Source: a virus. Taken from it: a DNA stretch of 36,591 bases. Positions 1-6,521 of this stretch are shown piece after piece. Every line of letters starts with the position of its first letter. The stretch's first letter is position 1. The notes under the pieces are model-generated. The model was given only the letters and a program-made list of their open reading frames with translations. It was not told where the DNA came from and searched no databases. The position numbers and the translations under genes are program-made. Location of the stretch: the IMG/VR virus record IMGVR_UViG_3300028030_000036, positions 1 to 36,591 of that record. One strand, written 5' to 3'.

Positions 1-37
1 TCCAAAATAAAAAAAAAAAAAAAAAATTCCCTCTGAA
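1..37. repeat. Left copy of imperfect terminal direct repeat with A18 tract
   Basis: This stretch reads TCCAAAAT, then 18 A, then TTCCCTCTGAA. The last 38 bases of the window read TCCAGAATT, 19 A, then TCCCCCCGAA, so the two ends align in the same orientation with a few substitutions and homopolymer length differences. Such a match is expected when a circular or terminally redundant genome is opened inside a long A run and the two ends carry sequencing errors. A real short terminal repeat is the alternative. Confidence 0.6.
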
Positions 38-41
38 TCGG

Positions 42-115
42 GACAACTACCCATATCCATACCCCCTATACTGCTCCCGGCGACGATATCGGCGTCCACC
101 CGGACACCCGGACCG
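42..115. repeat. Left member of a diverged repeat set shared with the right end
   Basis: GACAACT (42-48) is followed by CGTCCACCCG (93-102) and CACCCGGACCG (105-115). The right end has the same three blocks in the same order and orientation at 36442-36489, with a shorter gap. No gene is supported in 1-169. Besides these blocks it holds a perfect 7-bp stem-loop at 124-144 (CGCCCTC/GAGGGCG) without a T tract, and a GTGACCGACG decamer at 156-165. Confidence 0.4.
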
Positions 116-169
116 GGTAGGTACGCCCTCTTGTATCGAGGGCGGCTCTCAATAGGTGACCGACGCGCA

Positions 170-460
170 TTACCAGAGCAGGTTTGCATATGCCATTTGC
201 GCTACTCGGATTGCTTCCTCGCGGTTCTGGGAAATAGCCGCAATATAGAGTTCGTTTTCTGGCCCTCTGTATTCCATACTTATGACTCCCGGAAGCCGCT
301 CGATTTGCCACAAAAGGTGGTTGATTGGTGTGCTAGCTTGCTGTACGGAAAACATGGCGGCGTGCAAGTCTTTTTCGGACCACACTTGTGTTCCAATGGC
401 ATTTTCGCATATGGCCACAAAATGCTTCTCTAGCACATTTGACGTTGGTTTTTTGATCAC
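170..460 (-). CDS. Hypothetical protein, 96 aa
   Basis: I do not recognise a family. The GTG start at 460 is chosen because a strong GGGAGG ribosome binding site lies just upstream, overlapping the end of the previous gene, whose stop is only a base away. A longer reading that begins near 541 would run far into that gene and lacks such a site. The protein is a mixed alpha/beta sequence with a WSEKD segment early, a PGVISMEYRGPENELYIAAIS stretch that looks like a beta hairpin, and a helical C-terminal part rich in Glu, Arg and Ala. It is the last gene of the leftward transcript from the promoter near 1350. If the genome is circular, that transcript would continue across the window ends. Confidence 0.7.
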   Translation of the reverse strand: MIKKPTSNVLEKHFVAICENAIGTQVWSEKDLHAAMFSVQQASTPINHLLWQIERLPGVISMEYRGPENELYIAAISQNREEAIRVAQMAYANLLW

Positions 461-461
461 T

Positions 462-716
462 TTATTCCTCCCAGTTTTTTGGTAAAGCGGCGAACCAAGA
501 CTCATCTTCATAAAAAACGGACACTTTCGCTTGTTTCCCATTGAGTTTTATCGTTCCGGTCCACTCATTTTCATCGGATGGGTATTCGAGAATTTCCATT
601 TTCTCACCTAAAATCGATGACATACTGTCTAAAGCCATGCATTCTTCGTCTTCACCAACCCCTGTCCAAATCCAAGGGTCGCTTTCGTCTTCGCTTTTAA
701 TCACAATGTTGCTCAT
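462..716 (-). CDS. Small acidic hypothetical protein, 84 aa
   Basis: The family is not recognised. The protein is strongly acidic with a high tryptophan content (DPWIW, NEWTG, DESWF, KNWEE). Strongly acidic small early phage proteins are often protein- or DNA-mimic inhibitors of host factors, but nothing here proves that role. The start has a GAGGAAAC ribosome binding site. The first 15 bases around the start (positions 708-722) are identical to those of the next gene upstream (1256-1270). The gene is second in the leftward block and its stop abuts the GTG start of the following gene, suggesting coupled translation. Confidence 0.75.
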   Translation of the reverse strand: MSNIVIKSEDESDPWIWTGVGEDEECMALDSMSSILGEKMEILEYPSDENEWTGTIKLNGKQAKVSVFYEDESWFAALPKNWEE

Positions 717-789
717 TTTCGTTTCCTCGTCGTAGTTGCTGTTTCGGCCTTTTGGCCTCGTCAGTCCGGGTAAAGCACTCGGAGACAGC

Positions 790-809
790 GAAAGCCTTCC
801 TTGGCTTTC
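790..809 (-). other. Intergenic stem-loop between two leftward genes
   Basis: GAAAGCC (790-796) and GGCTTTC (803-809) form a perfect 7-bp stem with a 6-base loop, directly after the stop of the upstream gene. Neither strand shows a convincing T run next to it. It may be an mRNA stability element or a weak attenuator. Confidence 0.4.
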
Positions 810-817
810 TTTCTGCT

Positions 818-1264
818 TTATTCGGCTGCCGGAATTTTTGCAGATTCGATTTGCTCTTCGGTGATTTCGCCGCGTTTTAGTGCGCCTCGGATCCGGTTGC
901 CTGCGTTCATTTTGCGCTGGCCTTCGTTGAGGTGCTCGTATTTCGCCCTCAGGATTCCGGCATCGACCCCGATCAATTTTTCTGCAAGGTCGATTGCTTG
1001 GAATCCGGTCAGCCCGGTTAACTTAATGCTGGTCACGTCGCCGCATCTGAGGCTTTTGCGCCCTGTGGCTGTTGTGCTGATTTCGTACCCGGCTCGGTAT
1101 TTCCTCAAGATTTCAGCCATGTTCTTGCCACTCTTTATCAGGAGTGCTGCGATCTCAGCCAGCCAGAGCAGGTCTTCGTTGCTTAGCTTCCCGATTTTTG
1201 CGCCGGGCCAAGTCTTTTTCAGATTTTCGATCAGCTCTTTGCGTTCTGTTTTTGCGTTGCTCAT
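818..1264 (-). CDS. Early protein, paralogue of the 157-aa protein at 32553-33026 (148 aa)
   Basis: The function is unknown. The start at 1264 is preceded by AGGAGAACG; a longer reading to 1420 would run through the promoter and is rejected. The C-terminal third contains LAEKLIG, RAKYEHLNEGQRKMNAGNR and IRG, which lines up with LADKFIG, RYAKLNRGMQRMNIGNRIRG in the protein at 32553-33026. The shared stretch is about 45 residues and basic, so nucleic-acid binding is a reasonable guess. The N-terminal part is lysine rich with a segment ISTTATGRKSLRCGDVTSIK. The gene sits first behind a consensus sigma70 promoter, and a GCGGC/GCCGC hairpin lies just upstream of its ribosome binding site, suggesting high, regulated expression. 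The two paralogues also share their promoter architecture. Confidence 0.8.
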   Translation of the reverse strand: MSNAKTERKELIENLKKTWPGAKIGKLSNEDLLWLAEIAALLIKSGKNMAEILRKYRAGYEISTTATGRKSLRCGDVTSIKLTGLTGFQAIDLAEKLIGVDAGILRAKYEHLNEGQRKMNAGNRIRGALKRGEITEEQIESAKIPAAE

Positions 1265-1337
1265 TTTCGTTCTCCTGCGGCTTTGCCGCGTCGTGTGTTT
1301 GTCGTGTCGGGAAGCTGGCTGCCTCTCGATGGTTCCC

Positions 1338-1398
1338 ATTGTACCATGGGGCGGAAGGTGTGTCAATCCCCGGCGAATTCCGAGCCGACGAACGGTAT
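1338..1398 (-). promoter_or_regulatory. Leftward sigma70 promoter P1 with upstream box
   Basis: On the minus strand the -35 is TTGACA (1361-1366) and the -10 is TACAAT (1338-1343), with exactly 17 bp between them. An ATACCGTTCGTCGG box (1385-1398) ends 18 bp before the -35. It drives the 818-1264 gene. The box lies inside a 20-base exact repeat (1381-1400) of positions 33126-33145, which precede the paralogous gene. Confidence 0.85.
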
Positions 1399-1400
1399 TG
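1381..1400. repeat. 20-bp exact repeat upstream of P1
   Basis: CGAGCCGACGAACGGTATTG occurs here and at 33126-33145, at the same distance from a leftward -35 hexamer in both cases. The two downstream genes are paralogues, so either the promoter and gene were duplicated together or the box is kept by selection for a regulator. Confidence 0.85.
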
Positions 1401-1686
1401 CAAAGCCCGATGAGAGCCAAGTGAGGAAAAGCGCGCAGGGTCAGGCGGGCGCAGATGCGCGAAAGCCCGGCATGCGTGATTGCCTTTCGTGTGCGGGCGT
1501 GTGGTTTTTGCTGCGCGGGCGCGAATGTGCGCGCGGGAACATTTTGCGACCCCCTACCCTTTTGCTAACCCTATACCCCCGGAAGCGAAGCTTGGGCAGA
1601 CGATTTTGAGCGTTTCCTGTTTTCGACACCCGCTTCGACATTTGCCTATCAATATCACTCGCGCGCGTACACGTAAAAAAGGTCAC
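1401..1686. other. Non-coding divergent control region
   Basis: No gene is supported between the leftward promoter and the rightward one. Open frames here are arginine- and proline-rich shadows without ribosome binding sites. The first half is GC-rich with repeated CGCG/GCGC words around 1517-1545. The second half is pyrimidine-rich with runs such as CCCCCTACCC and TATACCCCCGG. The sharp change in composition and the position between divergent transcripts would suit an origin or regulatory region, but no iteron set or AT-rich unwinding element is obvious. Confidence 0.4.
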
Positions 1687-1746
1687 ATACCGTTCGTCGC
1701 CTCCTGTGCATTCCGACTTGACACGGGCCGTCTGGTGTGTTATAAT
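1687..1746 (+). promoter_or_regulatory. Rightward sigma70 promoter P2 with upstream box (late operon)
   Basis: The -35 is TTGACA (1718-1723) and the -10 is TATAAT (1741-1746), spacer 17 bp. An ATACCGTTCGTCGC box (1687-1700) ends 17 bp upstream of the -35. This is the only rightward promoter I could find ahead of the structural genes, so it probably drives the roughly 20-kb late operon. The consensus hexamers imply recognition by host RNA polymerase, modulated by whatever binds the box. Confidence 0.85.
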
Positions 1747-1766
1747 CATGTGAAGAGGTGGCGAGA

Positions 1767-2054
1767 ATGGAACCAATAACAAATCATATCGCCTTTTCTG
1801 ATGGGTTGCTCTTACATAGAGAGCATGAACTTGATAGAAGATTACTAGAGAGTCCAGAGTGTCAAGCACAGGCAATACACAGGCAATTAGTGAAAATGTC
1901 GATAGTCCGACGTTTGCCCCTGTCTGTGTTACCGACGATGACATCGAAATCCAGAAAGGAAAGGATTGGCCGGGCGTTGAGCCGTCCCATAAAGCATTCG
2001 CCTATGAATACGTCTCAAACGGATACAATCATTCCGATGCAGCAGAGAAAGTAG
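1767..2054 (+). CDS. Possible small leader protein overlapping terminase small subunit
   Basis: An ATG with a well-spaced AGAGGT ribosome binding site opens 21 bases after the -10 of the only rightward promoter. The first roughly 45 residues (MEPITNHIAFSDGLLLHRE onward) look like ordinary protein, but after 1859 the frame overlaps the terminase small subunit gene in another frame and becomes arginine/serine/proline rich, as expected for a shadow. Three readings are possible: a genuine overlapping gene, a leader peptide coupling translation into the terminase gene, or the true N-terminus of the terminase protein reached by a frameshift. A GTG at 1758 in the same frame is a weaker start. The family is not recognised. 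Confidence 0.4.
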   Translation: MEPITNHIAFSDGLLLHREHELDRRLLESPECQAQAIHRQLVKMSIVRRLPLSVLPTMTSKSRKERIGRALSRPIKHSPMNTSQTDTIIPMQQRK

Positions 2055-2422
2055 GATTGCCAAGATCAAGTGGTCTTCGAATAAGGCGTCTTCCTCTTGT
2101 TACAGCATTTATCGCTTGGATTCAAGAAGCGAAATTCCAAACTACTATTATCACTAAGGAATTCATTGAGTGTAAACTTGACGATCTTTACGATATGGCA
2201 ATCGGTGAGGTAGACGTTCCCTGTGTAACAGGATCAGGGGAAACTTTCTCTGCCCCCAAATTTCAGGGCGGATTGGCTCTTCAGATACTTCAAGAACGCT
2301 CAAAAATGAACGGGATCACTAAACAAGAAGAAAAGGATAATTCCGGCGTTACTGTGGTCATAAGTATGGAAAACGCAATCGGTGCTCCGGTGACTATTGA
2401 GGGCAAATGTTCCGATGCCTGA
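1859..2422 (+). CDS. terS: Terminase small subunit
   Basis: This is the DNA-recognition subunit that marks phage DNA for packaging and hands it to the large subunit. The protein is 187 aa from a GTG start. Residues about 50-85 hold a helix-turn-helix-like pattern typical of small terminases (YVSNGYNHSDAAEKVGLPR), followed by a helical oligomerisation segment and a charged tail. The GTG at 1859 is used because an in-frame stop lies at 1835-1837 and no ATG follows until well into the conserved region; its ribosome binding site is weak, so translation may depend on the overlapping upstream frame. It overlaps the large-subunit gene by 8 bases, which supports the assignment. Confidence 0.75.
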   Translation: MSSTGNTQAISENVDSPTFAPVCVTDDDIEIQKGKDWPGVEPSHKAFAYEYVSNGYNHSDAAEKVGLPRSSGLRIRRLPLVTAFIAWIQEAKFQTTIITKEFIECKLDDLYDMAIGEVDVPCVTGSGETFSAPKFQGGLALQILQERSKMNGITKQEEKDNSGVTVVISMENAIGAPVTIEGKCSDA

Positions 2423-3800
2423 GATAGCCATACCGCACAATTGGACAGCGAGACCGCATCAATCAAATTTTATGCGCGCAATGCTCGTAGACGAAATGAA
2501 GCGTGCTCTCTGTGTTTGGCACAGGCGCGCAGGAAAAGATTCAGCCTCCCTTAATTTCACGGCAATTGAAACACAGCGAAACCCAGCTACATATTGGCAC
2601 ATGTTGCCCACAGCAATTCAAGCCCGTCATGTTGTTTGGGATGCAATAGACCCGCGCACTGGGGTAAGGATTATCGATCAAGCCTTCCCAAAGGAAATTC
2701 GCGCCGGAATCAACAACACAGAAATGAAAATCGAATTCAAAAACGGTGCTATTTGGCACTGTGTCGGAAGTGATAACTACGATCGATTGGTAGGGGCAAA
2801 CCCGCGAGGGGTAGTGTTCTCTGAGTATTCCTTGTCTGACCCACGGGCATGGGATTACATTCGCCCCATCCTTCTTGAAAATGATGGATGGGCGCTTTTT
2901 ATTTACACATTTCGCGGCAAAAATCATGGATATGACTTGAGCGAAATGGCCAAGAAGAATCCAAAGTGGTTCTGTGAAATACTTGATATCGAGCATACAT
3001 TCCGCGATCAGGAATGTACTCAGCCAATAATCACAAAGGAAATGTATCAGGAAGAAATCGATTCTGGCATGGACCCGCAATTGGCGTTGCAGGAGTATTA
3101 TTGTAGCGCAGATGCTGGTCTTTTTGGGGCATACTACACCGAGCAGTTAAAGCTCGCAAAAATAGGAGATTATCCATGGAATCCTTCGAAACCCGTCCAT
3201 ACATTCTGGGATATTGGACTCCACGACGATACAGCAATTTGGTTCGGCCAGGAGTCAGAGAGCAATTCGGATCTTATCAATATCATCGATTATGAAGCAG
3301 GCCCAAATATCGATTTCATAAAGTGGATTGGTCGGTTGAAAAATAAGCCCTATACCTATGGTGTGCATTCTATGCCACACGATTTCAAGAAGCGTGACTG
3401 GAAGGATGGAAAATCTGCCCAGTCTGTGGCCGATAAATTCAATTTCGAAATCGAACTTACTCCGAATATACCCGTCAAACAAGGAATAGATGCGGTTAAA
3501 GCATTCCTGCCTCGATGCCGGTTCGACAACAATCCTGACGTAATGCGCGGGTGGGACTCTTTGTCTAATTACCGAAGGGAATACAATGATAAGCTGAAGA
3601 TATTTCTTGATCGCCCGGCCCACGATTGGACTTCACACGGGGCTGATGGGTTCAGGTACATGTCAATAGCATGGCCAGAGAATTATGTGGCCTCCACCTT
3701 CGATTATACAGTGGAAACTGCTATAGGCGGACACGTGAACAGCCTAAACAGCCAATCAGCTATGCAAAGAATGATGGCGCAAATGGGACCGGTACAATGA
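2415..3800 (+). CDS. terL: Terminase large subunit (ATPase-nuclease)
   Basis: This motor protein pumps DNA into the prohead and cuts it. The 461-aa protein has a Walker A-like HRRAGKD at residues 36-42 and a Walker B region VVFSEYS (133-139) with catalytic Glu137. A coupling motif follows (IYTFRGKNHG, about 163-172), then an RNase H-like nuclease domain beginning at FWDIGLHDDT, with Asp266 as a metal ligand candidate and further acids near Asp323 and in HGADGF. The ATG at 2415 overlaps the small-subunit stop. A TTG at 2397 in the same frame would add six residues and is less likely. Placement between small subunit and portal is standard for tailed phages. Confidence 0.93.
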   Translation: MPEIAIPHNWTARPHQSNFMRAMLVDEMKRALCVWHRRAGKDSASLNFTAIETQRNPATYWHMLPTAIQARHVVWDAIDPRTGVRIIDQAFPKEIRAGINNTEMKIEFKNGAIWHCVGSDNYDRLVGANPRGVVFSEYSLSDPRAWDYIRPILLENDGWALFIYTFRGKNHGYDLSEMAKKNPKWFCEILDIEHTFRDQECTQPIITKEMYQEEIDSGMDPQLALQEYYCSADAGLFGAYYTEQLKLAKIGDYPWNPSKPVHTFWDIGLHDDTAIWFGQESESNSDLINIIDYEAGPNIDFIKWIGRLKNKPYTYGVHSMPHDFKKRDWKDGKSAQSVADKFNFEIELTPNIPVKQGIDAVKAFLPRCRFDNNPDVMRGWDSLSNYRREYNDKLKIFLDRPAHDWTSHGADGFRYMSIAWPENYVASTFDYTVETAIGGHVNSLNSQSAMQRMMAQMGPVQ

Positions 3801-5434
3801 CGCCATTTCAAATAAAAAATAAGTACGTCACATTAAAAGCGGACAGATCTGCGCTCGAATCCTTATGGGATCTGATCGAGCAGTTTGTTATGCCATTTCG
3901 TGGCGAATTCTTTTCGTCATCAAACGGCGAACAATCCGTTGATTGGAGAAAACGCAAGCTTTATGATTCTACTGCAGTGATGGCTGCCCAGAATCTCGCA
4001 GCTGCTATTCAGTCTAATTTAATCAACCCATCTACCCGATGGTTCGATTTAAAATTCAGATCAAACGATCTTATGTCGAATGATGAAGCAAGGGAATGGC
4101 TTGAAGAGTGCGCCTCGATTATCTATTACACCCTTAACGAGTCAAACTTTAACAGGGAAGCTTCTGAATCCATACTTGATATGGTGGGATTCGGTACTAC
4201 TGTAATCAACGAAGAAACAAAAGAGCTGGATAATGGCGGATTGCGATTGGATTTTTCGTCTATGCCAATATCAGAAGTGGTTTTTGAAGAAGATTCCGAT
4301 GGTGGCCTTGTTGCAGTGTATCGCGAGCTTAACTGGACTGCCCTGCAGATAATTGACAAATGGGGCGATGATAACCCTCTGATCCCGCAAAAAGTTAGAG
4401 ACAAACTGGGAACGGATGACGAAGGGAAGGACAAATTTAAGATAATTTTCTGTATTCATAAGCGCGATACTGATGCAGATTTGACTAAGAAGGTTTTGGC
4501 TGCAAAACTCCGTCCGTATGCTTCTCGGTACATATTCTTCGATGACCCGGCAGACTTGGCGGAAGAGGGTGGGTATTATGAAATGCCATCATTCATTCCC
4601 CGCTGGAGGAAGACATCTGGGTCAAAATGGGGGCATAGCCCGTCTGCTGTTGCTCTTGCCGACATCCTCACTGTTAATGAGTTGGTGGAAGTTGTTCTTG
4701 AGAATGCTGCTAAGGCAGTAGACCCTGCCACATTCGTGACTAAAAAGGGACTTTTATCGACGTTGAAGCTTGGCCGAGGCGGTCTTACTGTAGTACGTAG
4801 CAAGGATGATATTTGGGAATACAATACATCAGCCAGATTTGATGTCGGTGCTTTGGAAATCAAGCGGCTACAAGATCAAATCAACAAAGCATTTTATGTA
4901 GACCAGTTGGATTTAAAAGATTCTCCCGCAATGACCGCTACGGAAGCACAAATCAGGTATGAATTGATCCAACGTCTTGTTGGCCCAACGTTGAGTAGAT
5001 TCCAAACTGATTGGTTGAACCCCTGTATATCCCGAACTTTTGGAATTTTGTACCGATCTGATATGCTGCCTGAACCGCCGCAAGTCGTAAAGGACGCTCA
5101 GGCCCAATTTGATATCGAGTATACCGGCCCAATGGCCCGAAGCCATAAACGTGAAATAGCGATATCAATCCAGAATTGGCTGCAAACGTTATCGGAAGTA
5201 TCCGGTGTGCTGCCTGAAGTAATTGATGTTCCTGACCCGGATAAGGTGGCTACTAAACTTGGTATTCTTGGGGGTGTTCCGGCTGATATCATGAGAAGTG
5301 ATACGGAAATATCGGAAATTAGAGACGAAAGAAGAAAAGCACAGGACGCTCAAGCACAAGCTGAAATGGATAAGATGAAGTCAGAAGCGGCTATGAACAA
5401 TGCAAACGCAGATAAGGTGTCAAATGGACAATAG
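3797..5434 (+). CDS. Portal (head-tail connector) protein, T7 gp8-like
   Basis: This is the dodecameric ring at the DNA-entry vertex, which nucleates head assembly and docks the tail. The start at 3797 forms an ATGA overlap with the terminase stop; a longer frame to 3671 would lie inside the terminase gene. The 545-aa protein matches the podovirus head-to-tail connector pattern: an N-terminal helical part with LESLWDLIEQFVMP, a conserved DSTAVMAAQNLAAAIQSNL block near residue 55, central TATEAQIRYE, and a charged coiled-coil tail rich in Lys, Glu and Gln. Length agrees with the T7 gp8 family (about 535 aa). Confidence 0.9.
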   Translation: MTPFQIKNKYVTLKADRSALESLWDLIEQFVMPFRGEFFSSSNGEQSVDWRKRKLYDSTAVMAAQNLAAAIQSNLINPSTRWFDLKFRSNDLMSNDEAREWLEECASIIYYTLNESNFNREASESILDMVGFGTTVINEETKELDNGGLRLDFSSMPISEVVFEEDSDGGLVAVYRELNWTALQIIDKWGDDNPLIPQKVRDKLGTDDEGKDKFKIIFCIHKRDTDADLTKKVLAAKLRPYASRYIFFDDPADLAEEGGYYEMPSFIPRWRKTSGSKWGHSPSAVALADILTVNELVEVVLENAAKAVDPATFVTKKGLLSTLKLGRGGLTVVRSKDDIWEYNTSARFDVGALEIKRLQDQINKAFYVDQLDLKDSPAMTATEAQIRYELIQRLVGPTLSRFQTDWLNPCISRTFGILYRSDMLPEPPQVVKDAQAQFDIEYTGPMARSHKREIAISIQNWLQTLSEVSGVLPEVIDVPDPDKVATKLGILGGVPADIMRSDTEISEIRDERRKAQDAQAQAEMDKMKSEAAMNNANADKVSNGQ

Positions 5435-5660
5435 CAACAAATTTGATGCCGAGGATATCGTTGAAAACGAAGAAAGGATCAACGAAGCTTATTCTCGACT
5501 GTTTGCTACTATGCATGGCCAGATCGTAATGAAAGATTTGATGGAAAATTTTTATCGCAGATCGTCTATTTGCCCAGGCGATCCTTATCAAACCCACGCA
5601 AACGAAGGCGCGCGTGAAGTAATACTTTACATAGAGGAAAAATTAAATGCCAATAAATGA
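5424..5660 (+). CDS. Bbp19-like small phage protein
   Basis: A 78-aa protein starting at an ATG with an AAGGTG ribosome binding site and overlapping the end of the portal gene by 11 bases. The pattern RLFATMHGQIVMKDLM, then a GDP with THANEGAREV and a final helical ILYIEEKL matches the Bbp19-type family that lies between portal and scaffold or capsid genes in many podoviruses. Its molecular role is not settled in that family. The position suggests a part in head assembly. The last bases overlap the start of the scaffold gene. Confidence 0.75.
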   Translation: MDNSNKFDAEDIVENEERINEAYSRLFATMHGQIVMKDLMENFYRRSSICPGDPYQTHANEGAREVILYIEEKLNANK

Positions 5661-6474
5661 GATTAGTTGGAACGAGGAAGCAGAGGGTTCATCTTCTCTG
5701 TTGGAATCGCCAGCCCTCGCGGATTTTAAAGACGTGAATGGTTTGGCTAAAGCCTTTTTGGACACAAAGTCCTTGGTAGGCCAAAGTTTGCGCGTACCCT
5801 CTAAGGAAGCTGGCGAGGAAGACATCAAAAAATTTCACGAACAGCTGATGGAAAAAGTTCCAGGGCTTATTCCTGCCCCGGACATTACGGATGATGAACA
5901 GGTAGCCATGCTTATGAAAAAGCTTGGTATGCCTGAAGACATCGACGGTTATGAAGTTCCTGAAATTGATGGAATTGATTTGCCCGATGATCGAATAAAG
6001 TTCATGAAAGAAGTAGCCATGAACTCGAACTTGACTAAAAATCAGTTCAAGAAGTTGTCCGAGCTTATGTTGTCGGCGGATAAAGAATCCATTACCGAAG
6101 CACAAACTCGAATTCAGCAGGAAATTGAAGGATTGCGTAGCGAATGGGGCGCAGCTTTTGAGAGTAAATACAGTAAGGCTATCAAGATGGCAGAAGTAAC
6201 CGGCGCTCCTAAAGAGCTGGTTCAACTTCTGGTAGAAAAGAAAGCTCCTGTTGAAACTGTCAAATGGCTGGATAGCCTTGTTGGCTCTCTTGGTTCGGAA
6301 GATTTCCAAATGGCGGTGCAAGATGCCGGTGATGGCGGAATCACTCCATCGGAGGCGCGGGAACGTGCAAATGAACTCCGTAACAAAATCCATAACATGT
6401 CCCCATCTGACCCGTCTTACAAGACGACGTTGGATAAAATTATGGCTATGGACAAGCTAGCAAGAGCCAGTTAA
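5647..6474 (+). CDS. Capsid assembly scaffolding protein
   Basis: Scaffolds guide capsid protein into a prohead and then leave or are degraded. The 275-aa protein is acidic and helix rich. It has the typical podovirus block in which KLGMPEDIDGYEVPE (about residues 97-111) is followed by long charged helices, and a C-terminal basic helix ending LDKIMAMDKLARAS that would contact the capsid shell. GAGGAAA precedes the ATG, which overlaps the stop of the previous gene. Position between portal and major capsid gene agrees. Confidence 0.85.
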   Translation: MPINEISWNEEAEGSSSLLESPALADFKDVNGLAKAFLDTKSLVGQSLRVPSKEAGEEDIKKFHEQLMEKVPGLIPAPDITDDEQVAMLMKKLGMPEDIDGYEVPEIDGIDLPDDRIKFMKEVAMNSNLTKNQFKKLSELMLSADKESITEAQTRIQQEIEGLRSEWGAAFESKYSKAIKMAEVTGAPKELVQLLVEKKAPVETVKWLDSLVGSLGSEDFQMAVQDAGDGGITPSEARERANELRNKIHNMSPSDPSYKTTLDKIMAMDKLARAS

Positions 6475-6521
6475 CTGATTACTCTAAAAACTTTTACTTA
6501 ACCTTAATATAGGAAAAAGAA

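Noticed and set aside
66-311. 81-aa open frame on the minus strand at the left end
   Set aside because: It overlaps the 96-aa gene in another frame, has no ribosome binding site and has an Arg/Pro/Ser composition from GC-rich non-coding DNA.
1441-1944. 167-aa open frame on the minus strand across the late promoter
   Set aside because: It would cover promoter P2 and the start of the late operon, its composition is low-quality, and no start site is supported.
2541-3080. 179-aa minus-strand frame opposite the large terminase
   Set aside because: It is antisense to conserved terminase motifs, so it is a shadow.
3671-3796. 42-residue N-terminal extension of the portal
   Set aside because: It lies inside the terminase gene; the ATGA-overlapping start at 3797 gives the family's normal N-terminus.
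5689-6393. 234-aa minus-strand frame opposite the scaffold gene
   Set aside because: It lies fully antisense to a clear scaffold protein and shows no family pattern or ribosome binding site.
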